Source of the DNA: Sipunculus nudus
Lineage: Eukaryota; Annelida; Sipuncula; Golfingiida; Sipunculidae
Direction of reading: 5' to 3'
Assembly (NCBI GenBank): GCA_026874595.1
Contig: CM049312.1
Span: 64,012,929 to 64,076,928, forward strand
Length of the DNA: 64,000 nucleotides
Of this stretch, positions 48,291 through 62,470 are shown piece by piece (position 1 is the first letter of the stretch; the number at the start of each line of letters is the position of its first letter). Made by a program: the position numbers and the translations under genes. A model generated the notes under the pieces. That model searched no databases and was not told the origin of the DNA. It saw only the letters and a program-made list of their open reading frames with translations.

Positions 48291-50249
48291 TGTCGGCCAT
48301 GAGGCGTTGTCAAAAATGACGAAAATACTTGCATCCTCAAGAGGCCTGATAATGTGTTCCTCAAACTTAGATGTAAAGGCACTCTGACAGCCAGTTATCT
48401 GGTCGTATTGTCAGAGGGCCGGTATGGCGCTAGTTCACGTCGTAATATATTTTTGAGATTCTGAATGCAGATATACACGATTAGAGCTGCATGACTCAAC
48501 AAACATTAGGAAAGTTACAGATTTTAAATTCCTGGGTAAGAAACGTGTTTGCTTAGGTTTCTGAAAGGTTTTCACGCCTGTTATATGTATGCCAGTCATA
48601 ATTAAACAGCACAAGTTTTGGTTTGAATGGAAGGAAATGTATGTTTCTTATGCACTGGGCTATGGAAAATCCATCAGTCATACAACATGGCGTTCAGATA
48701 TTATAGCGAATGTGGAGAGGTCTGTTGATTTTTCATTAATTTGGCGTCTTGGTTCTGCCGGGGATTAAACCGGGAGGCTTTAAATTCCATATTCAATCGC
48801 CTGAGCAAAGACGGCCGTGTCCTATACCTCAGCTATATAAAATACCATGTACTTTCATTCCTGTTCCAGAAATCAATAAAGCCGGTCATTTCCAGTTAGC
48901 TATCAGTCTGTGCACCTTGGAGTTTATCTCAATGGAAGGGAAATTAAGAAAACAATCACCTCCCGGGAGGATAATCAGGTCTGGCTTGCGGGGACTAATT
49001 AGACGATCAGGGTTTCTATCTGGGGGACAGAAACGCTTCATTATGGACGTGCCTCAGGGATACCGTGGTTTCCTTACATAATCACGCACGCAATAATTTA
49101 TAGATACTAAGGTCTTCCTTGGCAACATCGGTTTTGATAGATGTGTGGTTTTAAACCCAGCGTGTTTGCATTTATATGAACAACATCACGTGACTACTTG
49201 TTTGATAGAGAGATCTGGGACTTACCATGTAACAACAGCGAGCGCCGCTGCAATGTATCTTTTGTGTTATATTTAGAGTGTTTTGAATTATGCTTTGGCG
49301 TAGATATTTGAATGGGCTAGGCTATTAGGTTCTTTCAGGAAAGGTGACAAAATCCACGAAATAAGCCTTCTTTCACACATCTCTGTCAGTATTAGTAGAA
49401 AATTAATATGCCGCGGTGGAACCAAGCCAGGTTTTATCATGGTAAAAACAGCAGCGAAGACACAGGAGTTGCATGTTAATTTCCCCGATGGCAATATGAT
49501 ACGGTGTCGATGTGCAATGCTTTAATTAGCCTAAAAGCTCATATCGCCCTTTTCATATATTTTCATTCGGACAGAGAGGATTCGCTTTTCTTTATTTTAC
49601 GTCTCGAGCGTGATGAATACACAAAATCACCATACTCTAACAGACGTGTGCATACAAAGGAGGAAAAAGACTAATAATCCCAAGAATGAAATTACACACC
49701 TGAAGCTAATTAATTTGTAGGCGGTGGTTCGGGAGAATAGACCAAAAAGACATTTCTTAGATATCACTGCAAAAGGATGAAAGGTGACAGTATAAAATAT
49801 GTAAATATATTTTTAGGTATTTATTTGTAGCATGAAGACCACTATTCTCTTCTCAGCCTCCGAAATAGTTTCTTGTTTTATAAATCTTTCCTTCAGAAAT
49901 GTTTTGTCAGCTTCGTTTGCTATTTTAAAAGCAGATATGAAATAATTGAATTTTTCGTCAGTTTGGATTTAGAATTAAAAAAAAAATATCGTCAATCACT
50001 TTTGGCCCAATTTGTCACTTAAAGCCGTGAATATTATACTTGTTTGTAATCTGGTTAGCAGACTGAGTAGGCATTTATAATGGACTTGCATTCGTTGCAT
50101 TCGATATCGCGGCAAACAACTGATACTCATAACATTAGGGTACGAGTGGTAAAATAACACAATAGAATACCTGTGAAATCCAAAACAAAGGGATCTGTCG
50201 CAATGGTAGCGAATCATTTCCTGTGTCGCGAACAAGTTGTAGTCTAGCT
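48291..50249. other. Gene-free stretch
   Basis: No gene recognised. A GC-richer island at 48740-49080 contains CTAATTAG, a homeodomain-type site, and is open in one plus-strand frame (48749-49081) without any known domain. Confidence 0.4.
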
Positions 50250-50430
50250 AAAGTCCATTAACCCATGCGAGCCGTGCTTATATATATGCGCGGTCAGACA
50301 TTCAACAGACATGCATAGGGATTCACCAATACGCTGAGTTACAACGGTATTTTATTCGCTCCCGGTAGGTGTTGTCAAAAAAAGTATACTAAAATGCTAA
50401 CGACGGGTCCGGTTTAGCTTAAAGGGACAT
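50250..50430 (+). repeat. Dispersed repeat D3 (copy 2)
   Basis: Same blocks as 48112-48290, with small insertions. Confidence 0.7.
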
Positions 50431-51984
50431 ATAATACCAGTTCAGTTTTGCTTTATACAAAAGTTCCCAAGCAAAACCATCCTAGCACAAAGTCTCATAC
50501 GGCTGTTCACCATAACAAGGCCGCGTGACTTAGGTCCGATTGTGAGTGGCAACACACGATGTTCAGCCAACATGTATTACATTTTTCGGGCCAAGTCAGT
50601 CAGGGTATCTCATGTTAGGGAGGTGTTGTGGCTCGGCGATACACATAATCCTGTCCTAATGTTTATAGTTTATAGGAGTAAAAAAAAAAACGGTTTCAGG
50701 GCAATGTTTTGTCAGGTACCAAATTATTTCAAAGAGAAGAATCTATTTTTGTGTTAATTCAACGTGCTTTATGGATTATTAGGCCCCTTAAAGTGAAATA
50801 GCGAAATGGCGCAAAGCAAATTTCACTTTCGCTGCAAGGACACCATATAACATGATAAAATTTTAGAAAAAAATTACCGGTCTCGTAACGACTAATTGCC
50901 ATGTTACTTTCACCATGTAATATCTAAACAAACAAATTGGATTGGAAGAATTATTATATTTTATTTCAACGTGAAAGATTCTGAATAAAGATTTTTCACC
51001 TATATACTGAAAAATCAGTGAACCCAGACGTAAAAAGCCGTTACTAGAGTATGTTTGTCTTACGCCTAGCGCCCATAACAAAACTGTTTTATGGGGCATG
51101 ATTCATCGGCTATTATAATAAATATTCTCATAATAGCGTGCTAGGCCTGGATGAGCGTCGGCCTGGACACCTTAATCTAAACAGGTTATGTTACATATGA
51201 CTTGATCTTCTCAGTGTCTCAAAGTATGCGACCACAAGTATAGGCTAATAGCCAGAAACCCGGGCACGGTCTTAACTCCTCAGAGTGATGAATGTAGGCA
51301 TTTTTCATAGTCCGGATTTATAACATTAATAAAACAAGCTACGCGAGCCTTGCTGTATTGTATCGGGGCTTTCTTAATCACAAAAAAAGTCACTTATAGC
51401 GCACCGGCTATGGATAACATCAACGAGAAACGTGTATGCCTAAAACTAATGGTTATTTATGTTGATTATACCTTTTTTTCTTATCCGTCATATATCATTC
51501 TGGAAGGCACGGACATTAGTTGTCCAAATAAAGTATATAAACTCATTTACCTCGCTACTTCAATGATCAAAGCTTTCTTATCATTTTGTAAATCTATGTT
51601 TTTGTAGTAAACTTTTTAAAATCAACATAGAAAGTTAATGAGATAGAACTCTATGCGGAAAAAGGAGAGCTAGCAAATTATTGATAATAAAACAATACAA
51701 ACTGGTTATACACGATATAGACAGAAATGTTACTTTTTATTTAAAGCATAAATGGTCGTAATAGTCGGTTTAAGAATATTGTAGTCTTATTCTAAATTTA
51801 ATCACAAATTTTGTCATTCTATTTTGTCACACATTTTGTTAATATTCTTACGCTGATTGTCCTCTAGATGCAAACTGTATCAGTGTGTACTACACTCCTT
51901 AATCAAAAGTAATACACTGCAGTCACCCTGGATCCCCTTCGTTTTAACCGCTGATCTGTTTAGCAGGTTTTTCCCAGTTTCTAC
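50431..51984. other. Gene-free stretch
   Basis: AT-rich. Nothing recognised. Confidence 0.5.
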
Positions 51985-52250
51985 TCCAGTGCTGGTACAG
52001 GGCCAAGAATTCTTTACAGACTGATAAAATGCATCGCATTGTACATCAAACCACTAAGAGTGGGATGTCGCGGGTTTGAAACTTGGAGGTTCAATCACAA
52101 TGACAAACCAAAATCATTTTGTCTGATTAAAATTCTTTGCCCTATGACAGTCCTTGTGGTGAAACCCCCCCAAAAAACTGGTTATACAAAGCAGCTTTTT
52201 GAGCGATGGAGCCGTTGTGTGAAGAGTGCAGTGTGTACCAGCTTAAAATG
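51985..52250 (+). mobile_element. Repeat family S2 (copy 2)
   Basis: GTGCTGGTACAGGGCCAAG, GCATCGCATTGTACAT, CGGGTTTGAAACTTGGAGG, GTGGTGAAACCC and GAGCGATGGAG follow the order of 41287-41540. The arms of the palindrome are more diverged here. Confidence 0.65.
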
Positions 52251-52720
52251 TGTATATGTGTATGTGTTCTGATATATAGATAGGTTCTAATCTAAAGATT
52301 GGTGCTCAATGATGGGTCCAGTCCTGCGGAACTATAATGTAGCTAGTAGCTTAGGACAAATTACTTGCTGCCAGTAACACTTATCGTAATGGTTTTCCCC
52401 AGATCCAGAAAAATCGCATGCGTTTTTTTCCCTTTGTTAAGCTTCACGTCGTTTTTTTTTTTTTTTTGGGGGGGGGGGGGGTGCTTATATTGATGGTGAG
52501 TTACTTTCTTAGCAATGTTTGGGTCAAATGTCTCAGGTGAAAAACCATCGGTTACACCTGTTTCCTTCTTGTTACTATTTTTTTAACCTTGACCAAAATT
52601 TCAAGTTCGTACACTCGATAGCTGATTCCCTGTTATCGTTTATTTGCGAACGTCGGGCGGAAGCTTCCATGATCCAATGATCGCTGGGCAAATGCAACCA
52701 TCTATTTTTTTTCTATCTTT
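52251..52720. other. Gene-free stretch with T and G homopolymers
   Basis: A T run followed by a G run at about 52451-52481. Nothing else recognised. Confidence 0.5.
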
Positions 52721-53701
52721 TGTCCATGTTTAAGCTAGATCTCAATTTAGGCTGATTTATAAAATAGGTAATTTTTACACAATCAACAGCAATAAAGCCT
52801 GGCTTCCTCTATACCCCCCCCCCCCCCCACCACCAGTTCACTCGGGAGTAACGGCGGGAGTTCTGTGGTGAAGTTACAAGGGGCGATGGAAGGTTTCTTA
52901 TTGCTCGGCTCGGCAATTGGAGACATCTAGTTATAAATTAGATCAGATGAAATATTCAACATTTGTCTATTTTCATTTAAGAAAACATCCAGTGGTTGAT
53001 GTAATCTCTCAGACCGTTAGTATTAGTGAGGATTTCCTTATAATCTGCGTTGTTTCCTTAATTCCTGTTACCAGGCCAACATATTACTGAAAGAGGGAAA
53101 TTAATAACTTTTAACGGATTTTGTTTTCCCAATAAATCTTGATTTAATTTCCTGAAAATTCGGCAACGTCAAAGTAACTGGACACCTCGCATGCATGGCA
53201 AGGGCGTTTACCAATGGCAATTAAATTATACGTGGGCCCCTGCTGAATATGCTTTCAGGTTATTTCCAACATTATACCGTCTACGTAATCAATAAAACAA
53301 TCAATTCTATCATTAAATACTGCTCTATCGTTTGCCAGGTGCATATTTTGAAAATGTAGTATTATGAGTGTCTTCAATACAAGCTGCATGTCGCGATTTA
53401 TCTTTAGTCATCATTAGTTCTTTCAGAATGGTACCTGTTAAAAAAGTTTGCTAATAACCATGAATATGTAAATACGTGCTAACTGCTCGTGTTTATATAA
53501 ACCCTGCTATTAACTTTGAATATTAGTTTTGTACCATTGACCAACATGTAAATGGGATAAGTGAACGATGGTGACAGATTTATCACTCATTTACAGATGC
53601 ACCTTGTACCTAAAGTATTCTGATAATAAAAAATCATAAAAATAATAATAATGAGAGAGGGGGGGGGGAGGGGGAGACAGATAGATGTATAAATAGATAG
53701 A

Positions 53702-53860
53702 TATATAGAAATGGAACAGAATACACAGAAAAGTCGGTTCACTGCCGTGATCTTTCGATAGACGGTCGTTTGCCGGTCGTCTAGTGGCAATCGGAAGGCC
53801 ATAGGTTCGTTGCCCATCGGCCGTCAGACTTTTCTGTGTATCTATGTTCCTTTTCTATAT
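53702..53860. repeat. Palindrome with tRNA-like loop
   Basis: Arms at 53702-53734 and 53827-53860 share ACACAGAAAAGTC and GGAACA. The loop holds GCCGGTCGTCTAGTGGCAA (A-box-like) and AGGTTCGTTGCCC (B-box-like), 36-40 bases apart. This is probably a SINE head caught in an inverted repeat. Confidence 0.6.
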
Positions 53861-53888
53861 ACAATGAACTAGCATGGATATTCATCCA

Positions 53889-54102
<214 letters not shown>

Positions 54103-54584
54103 GCTTTGGCAGCGTGCAATAACCACGGGTTGGCTGCGAGGCGTCGAGTTCCTTTGCCGCTGCCGAAATGAAATCAAGATTTATTGGGAAAACAAAATCC
54201 GTTACAGGTTTTTAATTTCCCTCCTTCAGTAATATGTTGGCCTGGTAACAGGAATTAAGGGAAACTTACGCAGATTATAGGTTAATCCTCACTAATACCA
54301 ACGGTCCGAGCGATTTAATCAACCACTGGATGTTTTCTTAAATGAAATAGACAAATATTGAATATATCATCTGATCTAATTTATAACTAGATGTCTGCAA
54401 TCGCCGAGCCGAGCATAGAGAAACCTCCCATCGTCCCCTCCAAACCCCAACCCGGAAATCCCCGCCGTGTACAGAGGAAGCCAGGCTATATTGCTGTTGA
54501 TTTTGTAAAATTAGCCTATTTTATAAATCGGCCATAACTGAGATCTAGCTTAAACATGGACACAGGAAATCTGCTTAGCCTATG

Positions 54585-54773
54585 TCACTTCCTCATAATC
54601 CGCTTCTGCAGCGAACTGTGCCCGCTATTTGGCTGCACAGGTATGGCAGCCTCCTGCGTGGCCGCATGGGCTCCAGAGTCCAGCGGCCTACAAAGTTTGG
54701 TGTTATCGATTATCTGTTGGACTGTGGCCAACTGAAGACGTATCCCCTTATTTAACGACCTCTGGTAAAAAGT
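54585..54773 (-). CDS. Possible terminal exon, unrecognised
   Basis: On the minus strand a good acceptor (AAATCTTCTTGCAG, 54774) is followed by 62 open codons and a TGA (54587-54585). The product, with LQLATVQQIIDNTKLC near the start, has no domain I know. The opposite strand is also open over much of this stretch, so coding is uncertain. No upstream exon was found. Confidence 0.2.
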   Translation of the reverse strand, partial: TFYQRSLNKGIRLQLATVQQIIDNTKLCRPLDSGAHAATQEAAIPVQPNSGHSSLQKRIMRK

Positions 54774-55108
54774 CTGCAAGAAGATTTGGCAACGGCAAAT
54801 TAGAAACATGTAAGGTGGTAGGCCTACATATTTGTCCTCTATCTGGTATTTATTTTATGTAGGAGTTTCCCATAAAATTGCTTCGTACTTCTTTTTGCAA
54901 AGTTTCCTAAGTAAACATTTTAATTTAACATCACGGTCTGTGATATATTCCGCGTAGAACTAATAATAACGTTACATCGACGTTGCTCGGGAACGAGTCA
55001 ACAACATTTTAGCTCTAATATGAAGCCAAGTTTATATGTAGCATCGTACACTGTGTTTGCTATTTCTAAAAATTTCCAAATTTTTGCCAATTATTTATTG
55101 TTGACCAT

Positions 55109-55130
55109 TATATATATATATATATATATG

Positions 55131-55192
<62 letters not shown>

Positions 55193-55267
55193 TCAAACAA
55201 ACAGACTGAGTTAAAGTTAGACAGAAGGGAGAACAGTCAGATAGAGAGAGAAAGCAGTTAATAACTG

Positions 55268-55310
<43 letters not shown>
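55109..55310. repeat. (TA)n and two (GA)n microsatellites
   Basis: TA at 55109-55129, GA at 55134-55188 and GA at 55272-55310, with AGA-rich text between and after. Confidence 0.95.
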
Positions 55311-55311
<1 letters not shown>

Positions 55312-56214
55312 AAGAAAGAGAGCAAGAGAGTGACAAAGAGAGACAGAGAAAGAATCAGAGAAGTCAACAGGAAATGTACATCCAGACGAACGAGACGGTC
55401 AGAGACCGAAAGATGGAAACTTTACATTACATGCCATCAAGGCTGTCATAAAATACCTTATATTTTCTTTTTTTCCTGCATGACTGCGTCTTTCTGGACT
55501 AAGAAAAGAAAAGTTGTCAAGTATTCCTTTATTAGATTCTTCAAACCGCTGTCCTCCGAGAAAAAGGGCGGCACCAGGGGCAGACCAGACAAGTCCAACT
55601 GATGAATGCCCGTACCCAAGGCTCTGTCAATCGCTTCACTTGTTGCTCTGTATAACCCCAGGAAACGGCAGGGACATTGGTAAAGCTTGAAAGGTACCTA
55701 TACCCGTCGCAAGAAGAAAAAAAATATCGCTCGTCACTTATTTTGCTGGATGATAAATGTGGTAAAGTTTAAACAACAAAGAAATGAGACGCTGATAACG
55801 CAACAGCAATCAAATCATAAGTCTGGAACTGTTGTTATGTTAAAGTATGTTTTTTATGGGTCATTCTAGAATTTAACATCTTAGTCTATATTGACTGTCA
55901 AGCTGGGTGCAAGGTGACGTAAGATAACATGCACTGTTCACGGAAGTGCTGGAGCTTTTTTAAAAAACACCATAAACACACATGTTAGTATTAATAGTTG
56001 AGGATATATAAAATGATACATTAAAAAAATAATGTTAATGTAAAAGAAAGGTTTATATACATGGTATATCGAAAGCTTGGTATATTTTCGAACCATTAGA
56101 ACCAGCTAACTTGCAAAGACAGAGGCTTGAAGATTCTTGTCTATACACAGGCTCATTTTTTTCGGGGTGGGGTGGGGTTGAGGACTTCACTAATACTAGC
56201 TTAACAAATAATAT
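55311..56214. other. Gene-free stretch
   Basis: Nothing recognised. Confidence 0.5.
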
Positions 56215-56400
56215 AATGTGTCGAATTCAATCCCGGTTTCACAGCACGTGACAAAGCGGGAGCAAAAAAAAAAAAAAAAAACGCTTCCTTTTATTTGTAT
56301 TCTAGTGTCAACCAGGAACCGTAAGCAAAACAATTGCAATCCAAAGAGGAACCACCGAAAGGCGCACCCGTTTGTGAGTGCATCCTGTTGTTTGCAGAGA
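56215..56400 (-). mobile_element. SINE family S1 (partial copy)
   Basis: GGTTTCACAGCACGTGAC and GAGGAACCACCGAAAGGCGC followed by GTTTGTGAGTG match 62220-62380 in the same orientation. A poly-A run interrupts it. Confidence 0.6.
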
Positions 56401-59400
56401 CCAAGAATAGTGGGTAAATCCGTCATACTTGTACATTCTAATTAGAATCACTTGTACGTTCAAACTGGAATCACTGTTACAACTTAAATGTTTGTTTATG
56501 ACATCTAAGATTTGTATACGTTTCTTAACCCCTAATGGGGACTATAATTACATATATTTGAATTTCCCAACGTAGTCAATCCGGGATTTATTTTGCTGGC
56601 TTTATATCATGTCCTGCGATTATGGCCTAGTATATTTGTCTGATTCAGTGCACATAGGGAGGGTATACGTTCATCCCCGTTCTTGTGTGTGTGTGTTGTT
56701 TACAGTATAACTCATGCTTTCATGAACGAAATCTCATGAAGATTTCAGGGCATTTCGGGAAAGAATGAAGAATAAAAGAAGAATCGGTAAGATTTCAGTG
56801 TGAATCCGGTTTCAATTACGTCAGCAAGTAATAGTCACTTTTGCACCTGGGAACGTTGGCAAATAAGTGAATGCATCCCACAATAAGCACCCCTTCATGG
56901 CAGAGACTTGCATTCCTTAGAATGCAGATTTCTAATTCTATTTGGTTCTTCTTCTTCCCCAGGTGGACAATTTTATCTCCCAAGTAATGTTGGTATTTCC
57001 TGAAAACCAACATCATTCGCCCATTAACGCATTATCGCCAAGGAACCCGCTGGTATTCATAACCTGCCGGTATCAGCTTTATTGTTTGGAACATGTTTTT
57101 ACCATTCAGCAAAAGCGGAAACCTAGTTTTACAGCAATCAAGGTCGTCTCTTTGTCTCCGCTGGTTTTAACATGATCTATATGGTGTTAGGTGTCCTTTG
57201 ACATCGTTGGTAGAACAGACAAAAATCAACACATGCTGAAATTTAATTTGAAGATAAGACCAGGATTTGTTGCTCTAATAATCTTCAAACGAGGGAATAT
57301 TAACATAACAATTGTAACTATTGTAACTATTATTAAACCTATTATTAAAGTGGAAATTGAATAACTTGTTTGCAATTTATTAGAAACATTATGTTAATTA
57401 ACCAAATCCGCCGAGTGCAAATTGAGTCTTATACCTTAATTTCTTTGATTCTTTAATTCACTTTGGGCATTAGGGGTTTAAACTTGGAACATTAAGTTTG
57501 ATGCTTATGTTAAGTGCTATCCTGCTTTCCTTATTGGGGCTTGTTTATTATAAGAGCAAGGTGTATTTACTAGAAACGTTAAGGGTAAAGAAAAATTATT
57601 AAACTTAAAGAGAGGAATACAATTTACAGGCAGATAAACTTTAATTATATGTGAAGTGAAAGTCACAACACAAAAATTGCAGTTGTGTTCAGTTCTGTAC
57701 TGAAAAAGAAATATGCTCTTTACAAAATTGGTTACAAGCGATGAAGCGGAAGAAAAACATTTCCGTCGTCAGCAGCAGCTTTCTTGTTTTACTTTACTAT
57801 CTTATGTTTAATGAGATTACCATGACTCAGACACCTGACTTGAATGTAATTTTGGCTGGGTGTTTTGTATAGTTGTAATTCTTGTTCTGGTAGGATAAAA
57901 AAAAAATAACAACCTCGATTTACCGGGGAATTATTTTCACTTCCGATTAATTCTGAAAATAAGAAATGTCCATTGTGAAATAATTCATAGAGGCTTTGTG
58001 TGTCTAGCTGTGAGAGTCAATATTAAGCATGCATGGGACTCAAGTTTCCCCTTTTCTTCTTTAAGTAAATGTCTATCAGGATTTAAATGCAGTTTGTTTT
58101 ACATATACAAGCAGTTTTTTGTTTCTGATAAGTACGTCGGAAATGAATTAAAATGATTCTTTCTATTGCTAGCTGTATCGTACGTCTTTTATCTCAGCAC
58201 ATACCAGTCCATATCAATCAGTTCAGTCAATATATTGAAGCGTATTAAAAATATTATGAAAACTGGTCTCTATATATATTCAGAGACTCAAGATTTATTA
58301 ATACCCAGAGCTTTTAAAAAATGACTGATCTCCATAAAAATACTGAGACGCAAGCCTTATTAATACCCAGATCTATTCAAAATTACCCTCAAGTCGAAAA
58401 TATATATATAATTCCATCGTCCTTCACATAATGGAGAGAAACGCTGACCAGGATACTGAACGTGAATATATACTTGGGATGCAAAGGGAGAGATTTTCGA
58501 CGAAAAATGGTGAAAGTTTACTTCAAAACCCAGTGCAACTGACAGCTAAAGAGTGTAGATATGTTTCAGGAGAAGTGTATCATTTCTTCCTTTGTTTAAG
58601 ATAGAAGAGCAGTTATTAGACTCGTCAACAAAGCTCATGTTTTCTTTAAAAAATTCCTTTGAGTATAAGCAAGTATTTTAAACATGGGGAAAGCAGGAAA
58701 ACATTATAAAACATATGAATAAAACTAGAAATCTGCAGTCAAAGGAATCCAATCCTCTGTCATGTGGGATGCTTCCAAACCCTTGTCTGATTCACTTATT
58801 CAGCCCATATTCCAAGGTTCAATGGTGAAGAAGTTATTTTACATAAGTGGATATTCTTTGGTGACGTTCTTGAACCGGATCATATTCCGAATCCACATCC
58901 AAGTCTAATCGTTCATTCATTGCCTGATCCTCAGAATGCCCTGAAATTATGAAATTCGGTTCAGGATTACATGACTATGACAGAAAGACAAATTTATAGA
59001 AAACATGCGCAAAGGATTCTTGCATTGATTTGAATATTCTAAGACGCAGCAGTTATGTATTTCCCGACTGGAACCCTTTGGGGTTGCTAAGCAAATTGAT
59101 ATATTTGCGGAAGAGCAGGTTTCAAACCCGTAGACAATTATATGGCAATATTTGAATGTGCTTATATTGATACTTTCTAATAACATATGACGGATTTTCT
59201 TGAATATCTCCCGCATTATGCGCGGTAAACTAAAATTCCAGATGATTTCACAATGATGCTCCCATTTGCCATGCGATTACTCTTTTAACAAAGATTGCCA
59301 ATTACAAACCATATGATCACAGTTTGTATTTCACTCATTGTTGAAGAGAGAAGGACATCTATCAGTAAATTAATTGCCCAATGGAATTATAAAAACGTGA

Positions 59401-60240
59401 TCCTATGATAACTACGAACGAAAATATATGGCATAATAAAGAACTGATTAAAGCAACTTAACGGGGATGATCTTAATTAAACGAGCCAGCAAAGTGCGGT
59501 TTAAACGTGTACAATGGTACCTAATTTAAAGATAATTGTTATCTTGTGTTATAATTACGATCAATTAATTTGATAAACTAATTCGATCACAACAGAAATT
59601 AATCCAGGCAAAACAGAGATGGCAGCTGATAAGAATAGGAACATAATATCTTTCGACTTCAGGGCACTCCAAAACAATCTTAATTAACGTTCGACTCTTG
59701 GCCTGCAGACGGGTTTGCTCAATCAAGGAAGGAGATAATTATGTTCTGATTTAACACCATGGGATCTTATTAAACCACCAGATTAAAGTGTCTGATATCT
59801 TAATCTAGAGTTGTAATGGTTAACCCCATTTAAGATGTAACCCCATTTAAAGATGTTTCCTCACTTTTCTTTTGCACATCATTGCTACAGGTGCCTATTT
59901 TGAAGAATCAGACAAATACAACATTTTAATTTAACATTTCATTTTAATCATTTATATTGAATTCTAAACAAAAGCCTTCTATGAGTGTCCTTTGAACCAT
60001 AATCTGCATTTGTTCTTGCAGGCTTATTCTTCAGAAATTTTCCTTCTAAATTTGTCTAAAAATTCTTTCACGTCTTTCACATCATGCATGCTATACTATG
60101 CAAGCATCAGAAATTAGGAGAGGACCCTGTCCGTGCATACACTTATTTTAATCTAACTTAAGACAATGAAGTAGCATGGGCACTCTGATTAGCTCTGTTT
60201 CAGTTTCTTCAGACATTAGTTCTGTAACGGGTAGCAAATT
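56401..60240. other. Gene-free stretch
   Basis: No gene recognised. A two-copy 62-bp tandem repeat lies at 58262-58386 (both units contain TTATTAATACCCAGA). Confidence 0.5.
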
Positions 60241-61890
60241 TTGGTCTTGAGCAACTCCCAGACTTGGACTCGAGCATATCATTTCTATTATAACCAAAGC
60301 GCTGCCAGCGTATAAAAAGTAAAACAAAGGGTAAAAAATAGTTTAACATTCAGGTAACTGTGGCATTTAAGTGTGCAGGCGCATATTGATTTTCTCATAT
60401 AGAAACCAATAAAATGTAAAAGCGACATGAATTTATGCTAAATGTGACTAATTGTCCTGTTTACAATACGAGTGCTAAACTAGAATAACGTTTAACACTA
60501 ATATAAAAGAAATACATCTTTGGATTATCCCACTACCAAGCGGACCAAGTCATCCATATAATAGTCCACACTATCCGAGTCCGAGTGAAGTTAAGAGTCC
60601 AGGCAACTAGAGTCCGAGCGTCACACCTCCGAAGGAATGGACTTTCCAGGTTCTTTTAAAACGGCGGACTTAATTACACATACACTCATAAAGATGAGAA
60701 ATACTTGTGTAACAAAAACAATAAAAGTATATTTGTTCAAACTTACAATTCTCTGGAGAGGCGTTCCACGCACAGGATATGAAGCTCCTGAAAGTACATA
60801 TAATTACACAAATTCACTGAGTCCTGATCTATCCTGACATTCGCCTTAAGTAAAAAATCACAGAAAGCTCATCTGACAACACGGCTGCTAGTAACATGAT
60901 CGTCGTGCATGTGTTAAAGGTATGTACTCCTTGAGTCCAGGCAGTCTATCAGTGTATTACCTTGCACAAGCACTTCTCGCCTCAAATCAAAACACTGGCT
61001 TGACACAGTCCTCACACCTGAAATATTCTGAAACATTAACAGATAGGCTCACAAGCTTCTCCATAACATCACTCAGACAATGCCCGTCACTGCAGATTTA
61101 TCCTGGATAAATCCAGCACTTTGTGCCCGAATATGAAACCGCACGCGACAATATACGGTTCCAGTCACAGAGATCAGCGTATTGCCCATCGGCCTTTTAC
61201 AAGTCCTTTTGTAGACACAACCCCCATGTCCGTTAGAGAGATCTACGTTGGTCGCCCGCAGACTCTGACATTAAAAACACCGGGAAATCGGCTAGCCGAT
61301 CAGACAATCTCGGACCCTCCTCTTGACCAACAAACTGTCAGACTACACAATTTAGCGCGCTGACCTAGAAGCTTGTATCCTTTATCTAGCTTCTTCAGCT
61401 TGAAAACGTCTGCTTACGCCATACATCATGACCGCCCTTGATGTATCGCCTTACAATATTATGCGGCCTGTCATTAATTGCATGAATCGCCTCCAGAGGC
61501 CAAATTATGGGAAAAATCAAGTGTGCAGGTGTGTTTCCTTTGAATTCTATAGTAAACAATGCTACTACTTGGAATATCTAGACTAAGACCGGCGTGAAAC
61601 AATTCTCACAGAATTATAACTGTACTGAAATCAACATCAAATAAAACACTTGCGTTCTCTAAATCTAATTTCTCACGCTAAACATCGATACATCAAACTG
61701 CATATTGATGTACATCAAATTATAGAAACAATTATCTGGCTATACTCTCCTTACTTGAATGTGCAATATAATAACTAAGCACAGGTCTCTAGTTCGCCGA
61801 GTTCGAGTCCTTAAGATTCGAGTCGAAGTCACCTCTTTCGAGTCCGAGTCATTTGGAACTCGAGTCCAAGTCATAGTCCAACCTTTCTCT
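60241..61890. repeat. Stretch with dispersed GAGTCC hexamer patches
   Basis: The motif GAGTCCGAGTC or its complement clusters at 60255-60275, 60560-60620 and 61795-61885. No gene is recognised between them. Confidence 0.45.
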
Positions 61891-62149
61891 TGAAAGAAAT
61901 TTAAAAAGGATATTTGAGATAATCATTCAAATATTATTTTAGTCTTCAATCCTCCTCTATTTGAATGTATATTTACGTTTAGCCCCTGATGCATAGCTAA
62001 AACTTGGTCTGGGAGGTCTTATTTTTTTAATATTCTGTAAGTAATTCGCCCATGAGCAAAATTGTTATATAGTATGTGACAGAGTTTTCATGTCTAGTCT
62101 ACTGGACTCAAGATAGACTCGGCCTGATCTATCTAGTCTTTTTTGTAGG

Positions 62150-62470
62150 ATTTTTTTTTTTGGTGGAGGTAAACTCCTCCATTTTTGTAAGCTTCCTTAA
62201 CAATGTGGTATATACATCAGTTCCATTCCGGTTTCGGACCACGTGACAGTGGCTTACACACGATTTTTCTGGTGTGTATTCAAACATTGTTCGGTGAACC
62301 ACTCCTGCGGGTCCTGGGTGTGTCATCCCATTGCTGGGTCATAACACCAAGGAACCCCCGAAAGGTACACGCGTTTGTGAGTGAAATACGACTGTTGGGC
62401 ACAGTTTCCCCATTAAACCTGAAGGGCGCTCACACTGGGTCGGAGCCGCTGTGAAAAGACTCTTCGCCTC
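62150..62470 (-). mobile_element. SINE family S1 (inverted copy)
   Basis: On the minus strand it reads TGTTATGACCCAGCAATGG, ACACCCAGGACCCGCAGG, TGTCACGTGGTCCGAAACC and ends in AATGGAGGAGTTTACC, parallel to 30478-30850. Confidence 0.65.

Noticed and set aside
48749-49081. 110-codon plus-strand frame as a gene
   Set aside because: It has no recognisable domain and no splice or repeat support; the GC-richer composition alone explains the open frame.
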